64,000 nt of DNA from Parapristionchus giblindavisi (GCA_943737045.1 CALSFV010000221.1:744001-808000); one strand, 5' to 3'. Positions 50,901 to 61,446 are shown, counted from the stretch's first letter. Program-made: numbers and translations. The notes: generated by a model from the sequence alone, not told the origin.

Positions 50901-53900
50901 TGATTTTATTGAAGCTACGCGCAGCGGAGATGGATCAGTTGTTCTTCGAGGAGGATGAGGACTTCGAGGAGATCGAAGATAACGAAGAAGGGGATTCTGA
51001 CGCGTCATGGGATGGAGACGATTCGACAATTTTATGTGTCCCTCCTGTAACAATAGATATTGTTTCGATCATTATGTTGTTAAATTTCACAAATGCTAAC
51101 GCCATAAACTGTTTATTGCTTTTATTCAGTCTTCGTAAAAAATCAGCAAAAAATAGTATCGCATACCAGGCATCGAACCATGTACTTACAAAATGAAATA
51201 CGAGCGCCTTATCCACTTCACCACAAGGGTCGGTGAGATAAGAGCTCAAAGCCGAGTTGATCTCAATGTGCCTTGGAATTTTGCACTTTTCATTATCGAT
51301 TTTCTCGAAGCTCTTAAACTTTTGACATCGCTTATTAACAGTGTCATATCAGAATCGGCTACTGATTCGAATGATATATGTCACTAGACATATCGTCACG
51401 GGAATGCATTGGGCTTCCCTTGTTAACCCTATTTAAAAAAAATTATGATTTTTAAATTGAATCTATGTTATGATATTTAGAAGCGATTGAGCAAATAAAA
51501 AAACATAGTGTTGTTGTAGCAAAATAGTGAAAATTAATTAAATGTGAATTCTTTTCCGAAAATTCAAAATTCCAGCCTCCGTTGATCGAAAAACTCCCCT
51601 TGACAATAATCTGTTTGAATTAGCTAAGGAGTCTATTGCGTCCACTCCCGTATCGATTGGATTCGAAATAAACTTTTTAGGAAATCTCGCCAAAATGTGG
51701 TGTGGTCACCCCCCGAAGAGAATTTTCAAATTGGAGGGAATTTCCAAGTACCAGTGAACTTCACTCATGGAGCCTGTAATTATCATACATAAAAGATAAA
51801 AATCCACTTTTCGTCGATACCGCACTTATGTCGATTTTCTAAGATAGCGTGTTTTATGCTTTTAAAATTTATATTTCGAGTACTCTGTTCTCACTACAGC
51901 GTTATAACGGATCTCCTGTAAAAATGTAGGAAAATGAGACCTTTTCCCGACAGTTTTAAATTTTATCTCACCGATTTGGATGAAACTTGTTTGATTAATC
52001 GTAATGACGGAAATGAGAAGGCCTAGGCACTTGATTTCGCTAAATTTCCATTTTTATCGATTTTTTGATCTACCACTTCGGGGAGCCATATCTCACTCAA
52101 ATTTTCTTTTTTTTAATTTTTTAATTTAATTTTCAAATCTATCCCTAAAAAACCTAGAAATAATAATATTAGCAATTATAGACCCATTTCGTTAACGTCG
52201 ACTTCATCTAAAATCTTTGAAAAAATTTTAATTGATTGTATTGTAACTTACCTTGATGAACATAGCATTTTAGATACCCATCAAGCTGGATTTCGTAGTA
52301 ATCGTTCTACCTCTACCCAATTAGTCGAAACATATTCAAATTATATGTCCTATCACTCTCGTGGTACATCTATTGACTCCATTTATTTTGACTATGCAAA
52401 GGCATTTGATAGTATTGATCATAGATTATTGTTGTTCAAACTTTCAAAACTTGGTTTTTCTGATCACATTGTTGCATTGTTTAAGTCCTATTTATTCGGT
52501 CGTACACAGTCCATATTTGTTGATAACACCTTCTCTCCTCCTGCACCCATTGTATCAGGAGTTCCTCAAGGTTCTAGTATTGGCCCCTTATTATTCATCT
52601 TGTATCTGAACGATATCCAATCCATTATCCCTCCTAATATCCACCATGGCATATTTGCTGATGATATCAAACTTTATGCCCCTGTCCCATCTTCATCTGT
52701 AGATATTCAAAATACCATTGATCAAATCTCCGAATTGAGCCAATTATGGAATATGACCCTCTCCCCATCGAAATGTACTGTAATGCATTTTGGACCTCTT
52801 AAGAATAGAACTGTTTATTACCTCGATGGTCATGCTTTATCCCCTTCTTCTATTGTTAAAGACTTAGGTATTCATATGACCCCTAATTTAAAGTTCAATG
52901 ACGACATCTCCATTATTTCCAATAGAGCTAGACAACGGGCTAATATTCTTTTCAAGACCATATATTCAAATTCAAACGAAATCTTCCTTAAAGCTTATTG
53001 TATTTATGATAGAACCATTCTTGAATCATCTACTGTTGTATTTAATCCCACTACAAAGCACCTTACCGATTGTCTTGAAGATGTCCAAAGGAATTATACT
53101 AAAAGAATGTTCGCTAAATGCCGTTTACCATCCATGTCTTATCACAATAGACTTAGTTTCCTTAAACTTCCGACCCTTGAATATGGGAGAGCCATTTACG
53201 ATATTCAATTCATACATAGCACTATATACAAATTAAACCTGTTTGATTCAACAAATCTATTCACTATTCATCCTTCTAGATATTGTCGTCTATCGCACCC
53301 ATTGCGTATTGTTCTCCCTTATAAGATTTCTTCTACTCATACCACATGTGCTTCTAGATGTATTGACACTTGGAATAAATTATCCCCTGAATTAGTCCTC
53401 TCCCCACAAATACCCTTCCGTGCAGGGTTATCAAATCTCCCTCCTAATATCATCATTAAAGTTTCTCTAATTCGTCCCTAACCCCTTCCTTTGAAAACTG
53501 CCACCGAGCCCAATCCGAAATCGCGTATATGCGACGGAAATCCATCTCCCCTCTTCCCTGTGTTATTAATGTGATTATGAACATTTATACTTGATGGAAT
53601 AAATAAATAAATAAATAAATAAAATTTTGACATAAAGCAAAAATTTTTTTCCAATCGACTCGAAATGAACTAATCTTGAAGTTACTATGCGAAATGTATG
53701 GGCAAAAACGCCATCTTCTACCTGTTTTCTTCGAAAAACTGATTTTTTCAGTACATTATGCTATTTTTCTCAAAATTTTTCAACAAAGGGTACGATTTTT
53801 ATTCGCGATTCTAATTCCCCATCTCCGAATTGAGGTAAACACATATATCATCAGCCGTAACTCACGACAAGCCATATCGATCCTCAGAGTGGACCCGGAC

Positions 53901-55595
53901 TTTGCGTTATTTTCATTCAAAAATGCATTTCTTATATCACCTCTCCTCATTGTCATGCAAATTCGCAATTATGGTATAACAATCGAAAGATCTCGACGAG
54001 CTCTATAAAAATGACCTAATAGTAAAAGTCATGAAAGTTGACCGTATTCAAGATATGCTTTAAAATCCGTTTTTTTGACTTTAATAACTAGGTCATTTTT
54101 ATAGAGCTCGTCGAGATCTTTCGATTGGTATACCATAATTACGAATTTGCATGACAATGAGGAGAGGTGATATAAGAAATGCATTTTTGAATGAAAATAA
54201 CGCAAAGTCCGGGTCCACTCTGAGGATCGATATGGCTTGTCGTGAGTTACGGCTGATGAAATATGTGCTTACCTCAATTCGGGGATGGGGAATCAGAATC
54301 GCGAATAAAAATCGTACCCTTTGTTGAAAACTTTTGAGAAAATTAGCATAATGTACTGAAAAAAAAAACCGTTTTTCGAAGAAAACTGGTAGAAGATGGC
54401 GTTTTCGCCAATACATTTCGCATAGTAACTTCAAGATTAGTTCATTTCGAGTCGATTGGAAAAAACATTTGCTTTATGTCAAAATTTGAGTGAGATATGG
54501 CTCCTCGAAGTGGTAGATCAAAAAATCGATAAAAATGCAAATTTGGCGAAATCAAGTGCCTAGGCCTTCTCATTTCCGTCATTACGATTAATCAAACAAG
54601 TTTCATCCAAATCGGTGAGATAAAATTTAAAACTGTCGGTTGGCTTCTTTCATTCTTACAGGAGATCCGTGTTATACAAGCTCGTCATCGTCTTGTTTTT
54701 TTAGTTTTCGCTTTTTTGCATGATGCTTTTTATATTGATTATTTTGCCTTGTTTTCGGAAATATACTTTTACTACTCTTCATATTGAATGTTAAAAATGG
54801 AGAAATATCAAAATTAGTCGAATTCCACAATTTCGTTGGTAATTTAACGGATTTAACGTATTTAATTGAATTTGAAACCGTTAATTTAATGATTTAACGG
54901 ATCCGTTAAATTATGATTGGGGGGGGGGGGGGGCGCCCAACCCTGATTGTAAGAGACTACCATGAATTCCACAATGTGTGCATGTGGAAATCAATTTAAA
55001 GAACGTAACAGTATCAAAGGATCGTGAAAAATCAAGAAAGATTACATCGGTATACTGTTTTGGGGAAAGAGCAAGATACAAATCATTCTCATAATTAATA
55101 AGATTTGTGAGAATAGAAACGCCGGGAAGATATCCATGTTGATAGGCGTTAATAGTGTCAAATCGGAACAGGTAAGGGGCAATCAAGTTTAGAAGAATGC
55201 AATTATTATAATAAACAACGTTGTTGCAGGTTGGTGACATTGATGTATCGATTGGTGCCGTGAAGTGTTATGACGGACGGCATGATTCATTAAAAGTGTA
55301 AATTAATTTAATTTTTCCAAGTATACTAATTTAACAATTATAATTATAATTTCTAGGAAAACTTATCTTTCCGTGTCTGATGATGTTAATAATCCTCTAT
55401 CTGTTATTGCGAAGACGGAGTGTGCATTTCTAAGATTTGGGGAGGTTACTATTTAATTATACCGTCCTCATTCCTGTATTTCATTTTTTCCAGTTAATCT
55501 TGAAAGAATCTTCAATCGGTAGAATCTTCGATGCTCGATCTGAATGCAATGAATTTGAATTTGATCTTAATTATCAACAAACTCTGGTATTTTAA
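35918..55595 (+). CDS. Gene D: 157-aa coiled-coil protein with giant introns
   Basis: Seven exons join in phase: 35918-35967, 36177-36243, 38586-38635, 44255-44303, 55230-55297, 55357-55444, 55494-55595 (TAA). They total 474 bases. Exons 1-4 give a continuous charged helix ([44 protein letters not shown]), a likely coiled coil. Exons 5-7 give an unrecognised C-terminal part ([16 protein letters not shown]..., [16 protein letters not shown]). Introns 3 (5.6 kb) and 4 (10.9 kb) consist almost wholly of transposons. The split phases at CG|A are matched at two junctions. Joining the halves is inference: exon 4 could instead read on at 44386 to a stop at 44429, making two genes. No family was recognised. 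Confidence 0.5.
36465..36725 (+). mobile_element. tRNA-derived SINE-like repeat, copy 2
   Basis: Better preserved than 8970-9235. It has an A box (TAGCGCAGTGG) and a B box (AAGTTCGAAACC) about 45 bases apart, followed by the shared body. It lies in intron 2 of gene D. Confidence 0.65.
37219..37623. mobile_element. hAT-type MITE/foldback, 8-bp TSD
   Basis: Ends CAGGGCTGTGC are inverted. Flanks GTACATGC and GTAGATGC form an 8-bp duplication with one mismatch. The interior is TTTTACG-rich and self-complementary. Confidence 0.8.
38457..38572. mobile_element. piggyBac-type MITE, copy beside gene D exon 3
   Basis: Aligns with 55770-55882 over its length (shared AGAGAACAGAGAAATAGTGT) and has inverted ends GTGACCTCTCTGAATGGCC. 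It ends 13 bases before the exon that begins at 38586. Confidence 0.7.
38771..38810. mobile_element. Orphan Tc5-like end
   Basis: TCA followed by CAAGGGAAGTCTGG matches the ends of the elements at 50371 and 56513. The opposite end was not found. Confidence 0.45.
38818..41475. mobile_element. 2.66-kb TA-flanked foldback
   Basis: Inverted ends TCACGGGTCTCC lie beside TA. The arms pair over ~1.2 kb with a centre near 40130 (CATGACC/GGTCATG words). It is a diverged relative of 17451-20239. No transposase frame is seen. Confidence 0.8.
41775..42640. repeat. Foldback with TACGGTA-rich arms and 15-bp tandem array
   Basis: AAAACGGCAACGGAGCAGAA at the left pairs with TTCTGCTCCGTTGCCGTTTT at the right; the arms are ~400 bp. 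At the right edge CCGTTTTGATCGTTG is repeated four times (42586-42640). Confidence 0.75.
42660..43900. repeat. Foldback interrupted by a hAT MITE
   Basis: GGCACAGTTAAAAAATTAAA and its inverse near 43890, CACCGTTGAGG with CCTCAACGGTG, and the AGAGAG/CTCTCT blocks near 43410 and 43490 pair. Weak arms (~600 bp) surround the element 43028-43336. Confidence 0.7.
43028..43336. mobile_element. hAT MITE with GGGCCC palindromes, 8-bp TSD
   Basis: Ends TAGGGTTGGC and GCCAACTCTA are flanked by exact GTAGGTAC copies (43020-43027, 43337-43344). The interior has about seven copies of the 14-mer TTGCGGGCCCGCAA or near versions. Confidence 0.85.
44807..45206. mobile_element. 400-bp TA-flanked palindromic MITE, GC-rich ends
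   Basis: Inverted ends CAGTCCCGCACGTTCGCGCT flanked by TA. A further GC-only hairpin (GGCCCCCCGCGG...) lies inside each end. The ends and TA suggest a mariner-type MITE. Confidence 0.85.
45345..45500 (-). mobile_element. Possible LINE 3' end
   Basis: On the minus strand the sequence ends ...AATAAAGTTGTTCTAATG followed by (TAATG)n, as in 3' tails of some non-LTR elements. No coding part remains. Confidence 0.3.
45763..46788. mobile_element. 1.03-kb foldback with TTAA flanks
   Basis: Inverted ends GAGGCCGTTTGCG lie between TTAA copies at 45759-45762 and 46789-46792. The TTAA suggests piggyBac-type insertion. A detached related end is at 43908-43935. Confidence 0.75.
46793..46929. mobile_element. 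137-bp MITE with TTAA flanks
   Basis: ACTGGTCCGAAAATGATGGG pairs with its inverse at the other end. TTAA stands at 46789-46792 and 46930-46933, the left one shared with the neighbouring foldback. Confidence 0.8.
47100..49094. other. Region without recognised genes
   Basis: This part of intron 4 of gene D is AT-rich. 46995-47095 is an inverted copy of 45225-45330 (GGGGCGCATTCGGACGCATT), so a larger palindrome encloses 45.2-47.1 kb. A single foldback end (GGAGATCCGCGATA) lies at 48910. Confidence 0.45.
50371..51422. mobile_element. Tc5-like foldback, TSD TTA
   Basis: Inverted ends CAAGGGAAGCCCAATGCATT run on for ~270 bp of paired arm and are flanked by TTA (50368-50370, 51423-51425). The nematode elements Tc4 and Tc5 insert at TNA, and Tc4 is a foldback. 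Each arm also contains a tRNA-like segment (AGTGGATAAGGCGCTC ... GGTTCGATGCC), at 50570-50640 and, inverted, at 51155-51225. Confidence 0.78.
50798..51196 (+). CDS. Acidic ORF in the loop of the Tc5-like foldback
   Basis: 132 codons; the last part enters the repeat arm and is probably not original. The first part is a hydrophobic/Ala stretch ([13 protein letters not shown]). It is followed by a strongly acidic block ([20 protein letters not shown]) ending in DASWDGDD. Acidic blocks of this kind occur at the N-terminus of several nematode transposases. I see no DDE region, so it would be a remnant or an accessory peptide. Confidence 0.35.
   Translation: MAITPSNVVALLAAFFPPSSDVSGATREERKLADVILLKLRAAEMDQLFFEEDEDFEEIEDNEEGDSDASWDGDDSTILCVPPVTIDIVSIIMLLNFTNANAINCLLLLFSLRKKSAKNSIAYQASNHVLTK
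52112..53626 (+). mobile_element. 5'-truncated non-LTR retrotransposon
   Basis: It begins within the reverse transcriptase and ends in a (AATA)n tail near 53600-53625. AAATTTT stands on both sides, and the interrupted word CAAATTTTGAC is intact in other copies of the host foldback. This is the usual outcome of target-primed reverse transcription. Confidence 0.85.
52120..53481 (+). CDS. Reverse transcriptase (LINE ORF2, C-terminal part)
   Basis: The frame is open from the insertion edge to the stop at 53481; the first ATG at 52345 is internal and not a true start. Motifs in order: [42 protein letters not shown] (first catalytic Asp), [13 protein letters not shown], and FADDIKLYA (catalytic FADD). 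A thumb region follows ([11 protein letters not shown]), and then a C-terminal tail with no zinc knuckle. There is no endonuclease domain because the 5' part is missing. No internal stop or frameshift is visible, so the insertion is young. Group: a non-LTR element; the clade cannot be fixed by eye. Confidence 0.88.
   Translation, partial: FNLIFKSIPKKPRNNNISNYRPISLTSTSSKIFEKILIDCIVTYLDEHSILDTHQAGFRSNRSTSTQLVETYSNYMSYHSRGTSIDSIYFDYAKAFDSIDHRLLLFKLSKLGFSDHIVALFKSYLFGRTQSIFVDNTFSPPAPIVSGVPQGSSIGPLLFILYLNDIQSIIPPNIHHGIFADDIKLYAPVPSSSVDIQNTIDQISELSQLWNMTLSPSKCTVMHFGPLKNRTVYYLDGHALSPSSIVKDLGIHMTPNLKFNDDISIISNRARQRANILFKTIYSNSNEIFLKAYCIYDRTILESSTVVFNPTTKHLTDCLEDVQRNYTKRMFAKCRLPSMSYHNRLSFLKLPTLEYGRAIYDIQFIHSTIYKLNLFDSTNLFTIHPSRYCRLSHPLRIVLPYKISSTHTTCASRCIDTWNKLSPELVLSPQIPFRAGLSNLPPNIIIKVSLIRP
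54960..55215 (-). pseudogene. Reverse transcriptase fragment (second LINE)
   Basis: On the minus strand, about 80 residues with [20 protein letters not shown] and [13 protein letters not shown] correspond to the RT fingers/palm start. It ends at the splice acceptor of gene D exon 5. It differs from the LINE at 52120. The hAT element at 49103-54945 lies directly beside it. Confidence 0.7.
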
Positions 55596-55769
55596 AAGTT
55601 AAGAGCGACTACCTGGCTCAAGTTACATTCTCTTGGCACTTGGCCAAAAAGTGATAGTAACCGATCGAGCACAAATCGTACACAGTTGTAATATGGGGTG
55701 GCATAAGTTCAGAGACGGAGTTTGGGTTCATCATATCGGCACCCTCGCTAAATAACGTAAGTTCGTTAA

Positions 55770-55882
55770 AGGGAGCGTAACCTCACTCAATGGTCTCTTC
55801 GACGCGCAATGCTTTCTCGTTGTTAGAGAACAGAGAAATAGTGTGCGCAATGAACAGACAATTGAGTGAGGAAACGCTCCCT
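55770..55882. mobile_element. piggyBac-type MITE, TTAA flanks
   Basis: Ends AGGGAGCGT and ACGCTCCCT sit between TTAA at 55766-55769 and 55883-55886. Same family as 38457-38572. Confidence 0.8.
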
Positions 55883-56512
55883 TTAAGAGACCGGCTCGGT
55901 AAGACTCGAGCATGGTCCGGACATTCGCCAAGACTTTCGATCTGGGCCTCAATGCTTTCATCATAGACACATACCGGGGGAGGGATGGATGCCCGATGAA
56001 AGTTATAGTGAAAATGCCCTTGGGCTCAAACCCGGCTCACATATGTTTCATAAAATAAAAATAAAAATTTATAACTTTTCAATCGTGATAGCTAGCACTT
56101 TTATTTCTTTTTATTGGTGATTAACATGTCATGCGCTCTTATAACACGCGTGTCGCGTAAGGATCAATACAACTTACGGACAAAGAAAAAAAGAAAATCT
56201 AGTATAAAGTATTTTTAGAGAGTGCTGACAGTGCCGGAGAAGATAGCGTTTCGATTTTTTGTCTAAGATCAATTTCGACGAAGATAGACGCCGTTGACTG
56301 TCGGAATTTGTGGAGACGTCCTGACTTTCACCCGAAATAGCTCGCTTTGGAATGGGAATAGCGAAAATATCACAAAGACATAAATTGTAGAGAATTTTCA
56401 GGAGAATCGAAATAACACAAACAGAAATTACAAAATCAATTTTTCATCAGTTTTTTTGGCGGAAAGCTGACGTTTGCACAGCAAATCGAAAGTGCAATTT
56501 TTTATTGGCTCA

Positions 56513-57175
56513 CAAGGGAAGCACCAGTTGCGACGGAAACGATTCTGAAAGGGACCCACATAGGTAGTTAGGGTCGAGGGGGTGACCGACAAAACTGTTT
56601 TCAAAAGCTGCACCGCGGACCTACTAATCGATAATTTTGACTAGTGATTGTCCACCACCCTCAAGAAATCCTTGCCCCATGCCTACATTTTCTGAAAAGG
56701 CAGCGATTATCCCTGTGAATGCAAGGAAGAAGGATGCACTCTTTTCCCCAAGTGTGAGAAGCCGTATTGCTTCGAATGTTTGCACCAATGCTGATTATTT
56801 AGGTGTAGTTCCTCTTATATATATCTTCACTCACCGTATTCTATATGAATGATAAAGCACTGAAATGTCCATAAAACAATGAAAATGAAGTTGAGAAAGT
56901 TTGTAAAAATCAGCAAAAGAATAATGACCGGGACGGGAATCGAACAAGGGGGTATAGGGGTGCTAGTGTGATGCGCTCCCGGTTGAGCCTCCGAGGCTGT
57001 TGTGCGCATTATGTTGCATCTCCTTGGCGGCGCTTGCATCGATCGATATTATCGATTAGTAGGTCCGCGGTGCAGCCTTTGAAAACAGTTTTGTCGGTCC
57101 CCCCCCCCCCTCAACATTAACTACCCATATGGGTCCCTTACAGAATTGGTTCCGTCGCAACTGGTGCTTCCCTTG
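56513..57175. mobile_element. Tc5-like foldback, TSD TCA
   Basis: Inverted ends CAAGGGAAGCACCAGTTGCG; TCA at 56510-56512 and 57176-57178. The empty site TATTGGCTCAGATGG is preserved in inverse at ~57958-57970. The loop (56733-56795) encodes a Cys-rich peptide, PCECKEEGCTLFPKCEKPYC, ending FECLHQC. It may be the zinc-binding tail of a lost transposase. Confidence 0.78.
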
Positions 57176-57177
57176 TC

Positions 57178-57975
57178 AGATGGTAGATATGGTGAAGACG
57201 CATCGATTGATATATAGTTTATGGGGTCGAATCGTGACCGCAATATGAGTTTTTATCCAAAAAAAACGGGTCTGAAATCCCGGACTTAGCCGATTTATCG
57301 CTCGAGAGATGGAAGGATCACTTTGATCTACCCACTCGTCTCTCGCTGATAAATGACCAACTCTTTTTTTGTTTTGCATGTTTTCAAGTGTTTTCAACAG
57401 GTTTCCCTGTTTCTTGAATATATTTTTAATTACTGAATATATTGTAATGTACATATTCAAATACGAAAAACACTCGCAAGAGGAGAAGAAACGAGTCGGA
57501 GCCGGAATCGGAGATGGAAGATGATGTCTTTCAGGAGGAGAATGAGGACGAGGATGAAGAAGAATTTGATGAGATTATTACTGATAAGCAGGATGAGGAG
57601 GGTTTCCTTCAAAAGACAATCGCAGCCGGAAGAGACTCCATCTTTGATAAATAGATTGTTGTTTGTTTATATTTCCATTGTTTACTTGCTAATTCCTTCT
57701 TTGAATTAGGGTTTACCTATGCTTTTCATTTATTTCTTTGCTTTTTTTTCGAGTTCAATGTACAGAAATATCAGGAAATATCATTGACCAGCGAGAGACG
57801 AGTGGGTAGATCAAAGTGATCCTTCCATCTCTCGAGCTATAAATCGGCTTTTCAGTCCGGGATTTCAGACCCGTTTTTTGGATAAAAACTCATATTGCGG
57901 TCACGATTCGACCCCATAAACTATATATTAATCGATGCGTCTTCACCATATCTACCATCTGAGCCAATAAAAAAT
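57178..57975. repeat. Foldback with acidic ORF in the loop
   Basis: Arms 57178-57350 and 57790-57962 pair (ATGGTGAAGACGCATCGAT and inverse). The loop holds a 47-codon ORF, 57514-57654, with EMEDDVFQEENEDEDEEEF and a stop. It is similar in style to the acidic ORF at 50798. Confidence 0.65.
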
Positions 57976-58559
57976 TGTCTCGATCCTTACGCGACACGCG
58001 TGATAAACACTCCTGATCAATAATGTCATATCGTTCTGAATATGTTTATCGTAACACACACAAACGGATTTTCCGAGAATTTCTCCAAATTATTATAGGG
58101 ACCGGTAGCTAGATTACGGTAGTTTGGGTTAAGGTATCCAGAAAAACAAAAGTTGTTGATATAATGCCAAATAGTATTTGATCTGGGATCATCATGAATT
58201 TTCGGCCTCAGAAATTTTCAACCATGAAATTTTCAACGGGTCATGGTTCAGAATCATGGGTCGACTGAAAAAAATTAATTCGTGTTTCCATACGGTTAAG
58301 GTAGTGCAGTACAGTACACTCCTACTGATAACAATGGTACAGCTTTGGTTGCCGTACGCCACCTTCCAACCGATTTATATGAAAGAAACGTATAAATTTT
58401 CAAGTTTGATAATTTAAAAAATTTGACATCTGCGAAACGACGATGTTTCGCGTGATAGTCGTTTCGGCAAACGCACATGCATCAGCCACCATCCACCCTA
58501 TGATTCAACTTACCTTGACGGTCGACTCAATGTGCGGGTTGAAAAAATAAAAATGAAAT

Positions 58560-59400
58560 AAAAAACACTATCTGAGAGAATTCAACAACTCGGATATTTT
58601 TTGGTATCGATGAAAAATAGATTTTTCTGTTTTATGTATGATAATTACAGGCTCAATGAGTGAAGTTCACTGGTACTTGGAAAATCCTTCCAATTGAAAA
58701 TTCGCTTCAGGGGATGACCACACAACGATTTGGCGCCTTTTCCTAAAAGGTTTATTTCGAATCCAATTGTTGAATATTTGCCAGCACTGTACCGTGCAGG
58801 TGCACTCCGAAGACGAGGAGTAGTCGTATACCTTAGTCATGTCAAGAACAGCGGTAAAATATGTTTAAAACTACCAGATTTCTAAATTGATCGATTCGGG
58901 ATACTGTAGGTGCCACACCATAATTCAAGACTTCACTATAAAAATGATTTATTCACCGTAATCGTATTTTTTAAAAATTATGATTTTTAAGCTGAAGCTG
59001 TGTTATGATATTTAGAAGCGATTAAGCAAATAAAAAAAACGTAGGGTTGTTGAAGCAAAATGGTGAAAATTAATTAAATGTGAAATTTTTTTCGAAAATT
59101 CAAAATTCCAGCCTTCGTTGACCGTTGATCGAAAAACTCCCCTTGACAATAGTTTCTTAGAATTAGCTAAGGTGTCGATTGCGCCCACTCCCGCATCGAT
59201 TGGATTCGAAATAAACCTTTTAGGAAAAGGCGCCAAATCGTTGTGTGGTCATCCCCTGAAGCGAATTTTCAATTTGAAGAAATTTCCAAGTACCAGTGAA
59301 CTTCACTCATTGAGCCTGTAATTATCACACATAAAACAGAAAAATCCATTTTTCGTCGATACCGCACCTATGTCGATTTTCTAAGAGAGCGTGTTATAAT
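58560..59400. mobile_element. Foldback family FB-2, copy 2
   Basis: ACACTATCTGAGAGAATTCA and the same GTACTTGGAA arm words as 49264-51850, in a shorter palindrome. Confidence 0.7.
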
Positions 59401-60212
59401 TATTTTTCAGATTTAAAAAAAATGTAGTCTGAGTGTATCGGTATATTTTTTCTGTGTACGCGCATCACTACGAGTAAAATGACATAAATAAAGCTACCTC
59501 TTACTCTTGCGCATTTAGAGAAATTTAATCTTCGATTTTGCATTTTGCACATATCTTACATTCGGTTGCAATTCTCGATGACCCTGAAAACTTGGATTGC
59601 AAAGGGAATGTGACCACTATGTAGAGAATTGTCAGGGCTACAATATGCCATTGCTTGCGCTATCACTTCAACGAGGATAGAAGGAGAAAAATCTGAAAAT
59701 CAGACACGAAAAAAACATATTCAGAACGATATGATATTATTGTTCAGGAGTGTTTATAAGAGGAGTGTTTATAAGAGACATGTTATTCATCAATAAAAAG
59801 AAATAAAAGTCCTAACTACCACGATTGAAAAGTTCTGAATTTTTCAATTTTTTTTTATTTTATGAAACATATGTGAGCCGGGTTTGAGCCCAAGGGCATT
59901 TTCACTATAACTTTCATCGGTTTTCCATCCCTCCCCCGGTATGTGTCTATGATGAAAGTATTAAGGCCCAGATCGAAAGTCTTGGCGAATGCCCGGCAGG
60001 GGGTCAAAGGCTCGAGTCTTACCGAGCCGGTCTCTTAACATGGCATCAAAATTTCAAAGTTTACGGGTTCGTTCGATATGTATAAACAATGATGGGCAAT
60101 AATAACTAGGTGAATTCCACAAAGTGCCATCCCGATCCAAAACCGTGAGACCCAGAAAAATTTTTAAAAAACATTTGAATTTCCGCATTGGATTACGGTA
60201 CACGCTAACACG

Positions 60213-60863
60213 GGGGGCGATCATTTGCACAACGATCATTTGCACAACGGATCATAAAACGGTCGGGTGGTGGCGCAGGGCAACCAAAGTTGTACCATTG
60301 TTATCAGTGGGAGTGTACGGTATTCTGCTACCGTAACCGTCTCGAATCGCGAACTGATTTTTTTCAGTCGACCAATGACCCGGGGTTCATGGTTGAAAAT
60401 GGCCGAAGTCGAAAAATTCATGATACTCCGAGACCAAATACTAGTTGCCATTATATCAACAGTGAGCCAAGATTTATCTTTCTGGATACCGTAACCCGAA
60501 CTACCGTAATCAAACTGGAATTTGCCGTGAATTTCATTATAATATTGTTGGGTACGGTAGCGAGATTACGGTAGTTCGGGTTACGGTATCCAGAAAGATA
60601 AATGTTGGCTCACTGTTGACATAATGGCAACTAGTATTTGGTCCCGGAGTTTCATGAATTTTTCGACTTTGGCCATTTTCGACCATGAACCCCGGGTCAT
60701 GGGTCGATTGAAAGAAATCAGTTCGCGATTCCCGACGGTTACGGTAGCACAATACCGTACACTCCAACTGATAACAATGGTACAACTTTGGTTGCCATAC
60801 GCCAAATCCTAACCGATCTATGATCCGTTGTGCAAATGATCGTTGTGCAAATGATCGCCCCCC
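60213..60863. mobile_element. MULE-like foldback, 9-bp TSD GCTAACACG
   Basis: Inverted ends GGGGGCGATCATTTGCACAA; exact GCTAACACG at 60204-60212 and 60864-60872. The interior resembles 17964-18542 (GGTACAACTTTGGTTGCC words). A partial relative lies at ~58090-58400. Confidence 0.8.
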
Positions 60864-61446
60864 GCTAACACGGGGACGGTACACGGACGGACAGACGGTA
60901 CACGGAGTACGGTACACGCTAAATAATTTCAGTTTGCGATAAAAAAAGGCGGATAAGACGTGTTTTTTTCGGGAAGAAGGCAACATATTACCCTTTTGCT
61001 TTAGTTCATTTTTGTACAGTAGTTACACTAGTGAGTACTTGTCAACTTGAAGGAGTAAAAAATGACCCTCACCGATAGGCAATTGTAGGAAAAATAAAAC
61101 AATTTTTTTTAAATGTTTTTTAAAATTTTTTTCTGAGTTTCACTGTTTTGGAATGGGATGACACTTGGTGGAATTTACAGTAACGGCCAAAAAGAATGCA
61201 ACAACGTGTTTTTTGAGTGTAACTTTGCTTGTATGCAACCAATCGGCGTAATGTTTTGATATGTTGTGCGCACAGGTCTTACCGTCGTATTGTGTAAGAA
61301 AAAAGAGCGACGTTTCTGAAAAATCAGAAAAATGTAATGAATTTATTGATTTCGGCGATTTTCACATTTTGAACCATTATTTGTGTTTATTTTTTTTTGC
61401 TTGTTTGCATTGTGCTGAAAAATTGTTCTATGTTTTCAGGAGATAG

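Larger units (their letters stand above)
49264..51850. mobile_element. Foldback family FB-2, copy 1
   Basis: Arms 49264-50367 and 51425-51850 pair (AAGTTCACTGGTACTTGGAA with its inverse). A diverged copy lies at 58560-59400. Its pre-insertion sequence GGTGAACAG next to TTA is visible at 49709-49723, and shows where the Tc5-like element landed. Confidence 0.75.
51905..54674. mobile_element. TA-flanked foldback, copy with LINE inside
   Basis: GGATCTCCTGTAA ends as in 17451-20239. Left arm 51905-52111 plus 53627-54010, right arm ~54085-54674. The left arm is split by a LINE insertion. Confidence 0.78.
49103..54945. mobile_element. 5.84-kb hAT-ended composite element, TSD ATTGTAAG
   Basis: The ends CAGGGTTGGG and CCCAACCCTG carry AACGGATTTAACGG-type subterminal repeats. 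Exact 8-bp copies ATTGTAAG flank them (49095-49102, 54946-54953). The original short element now contains several later insertions: a foldback (49264-51850) that itself holds a Tc5-like element, and a TA-foldback holding a LINE. No hAT transposase is seen. Confidence 0.88.

Noticed and set aside
54099..54434. 111-codon ORF and its mirror partners at 53676 and 17690
   Set aside because: They lie in foldback arms, recur in every copy in both orientations, and change frame between copies.
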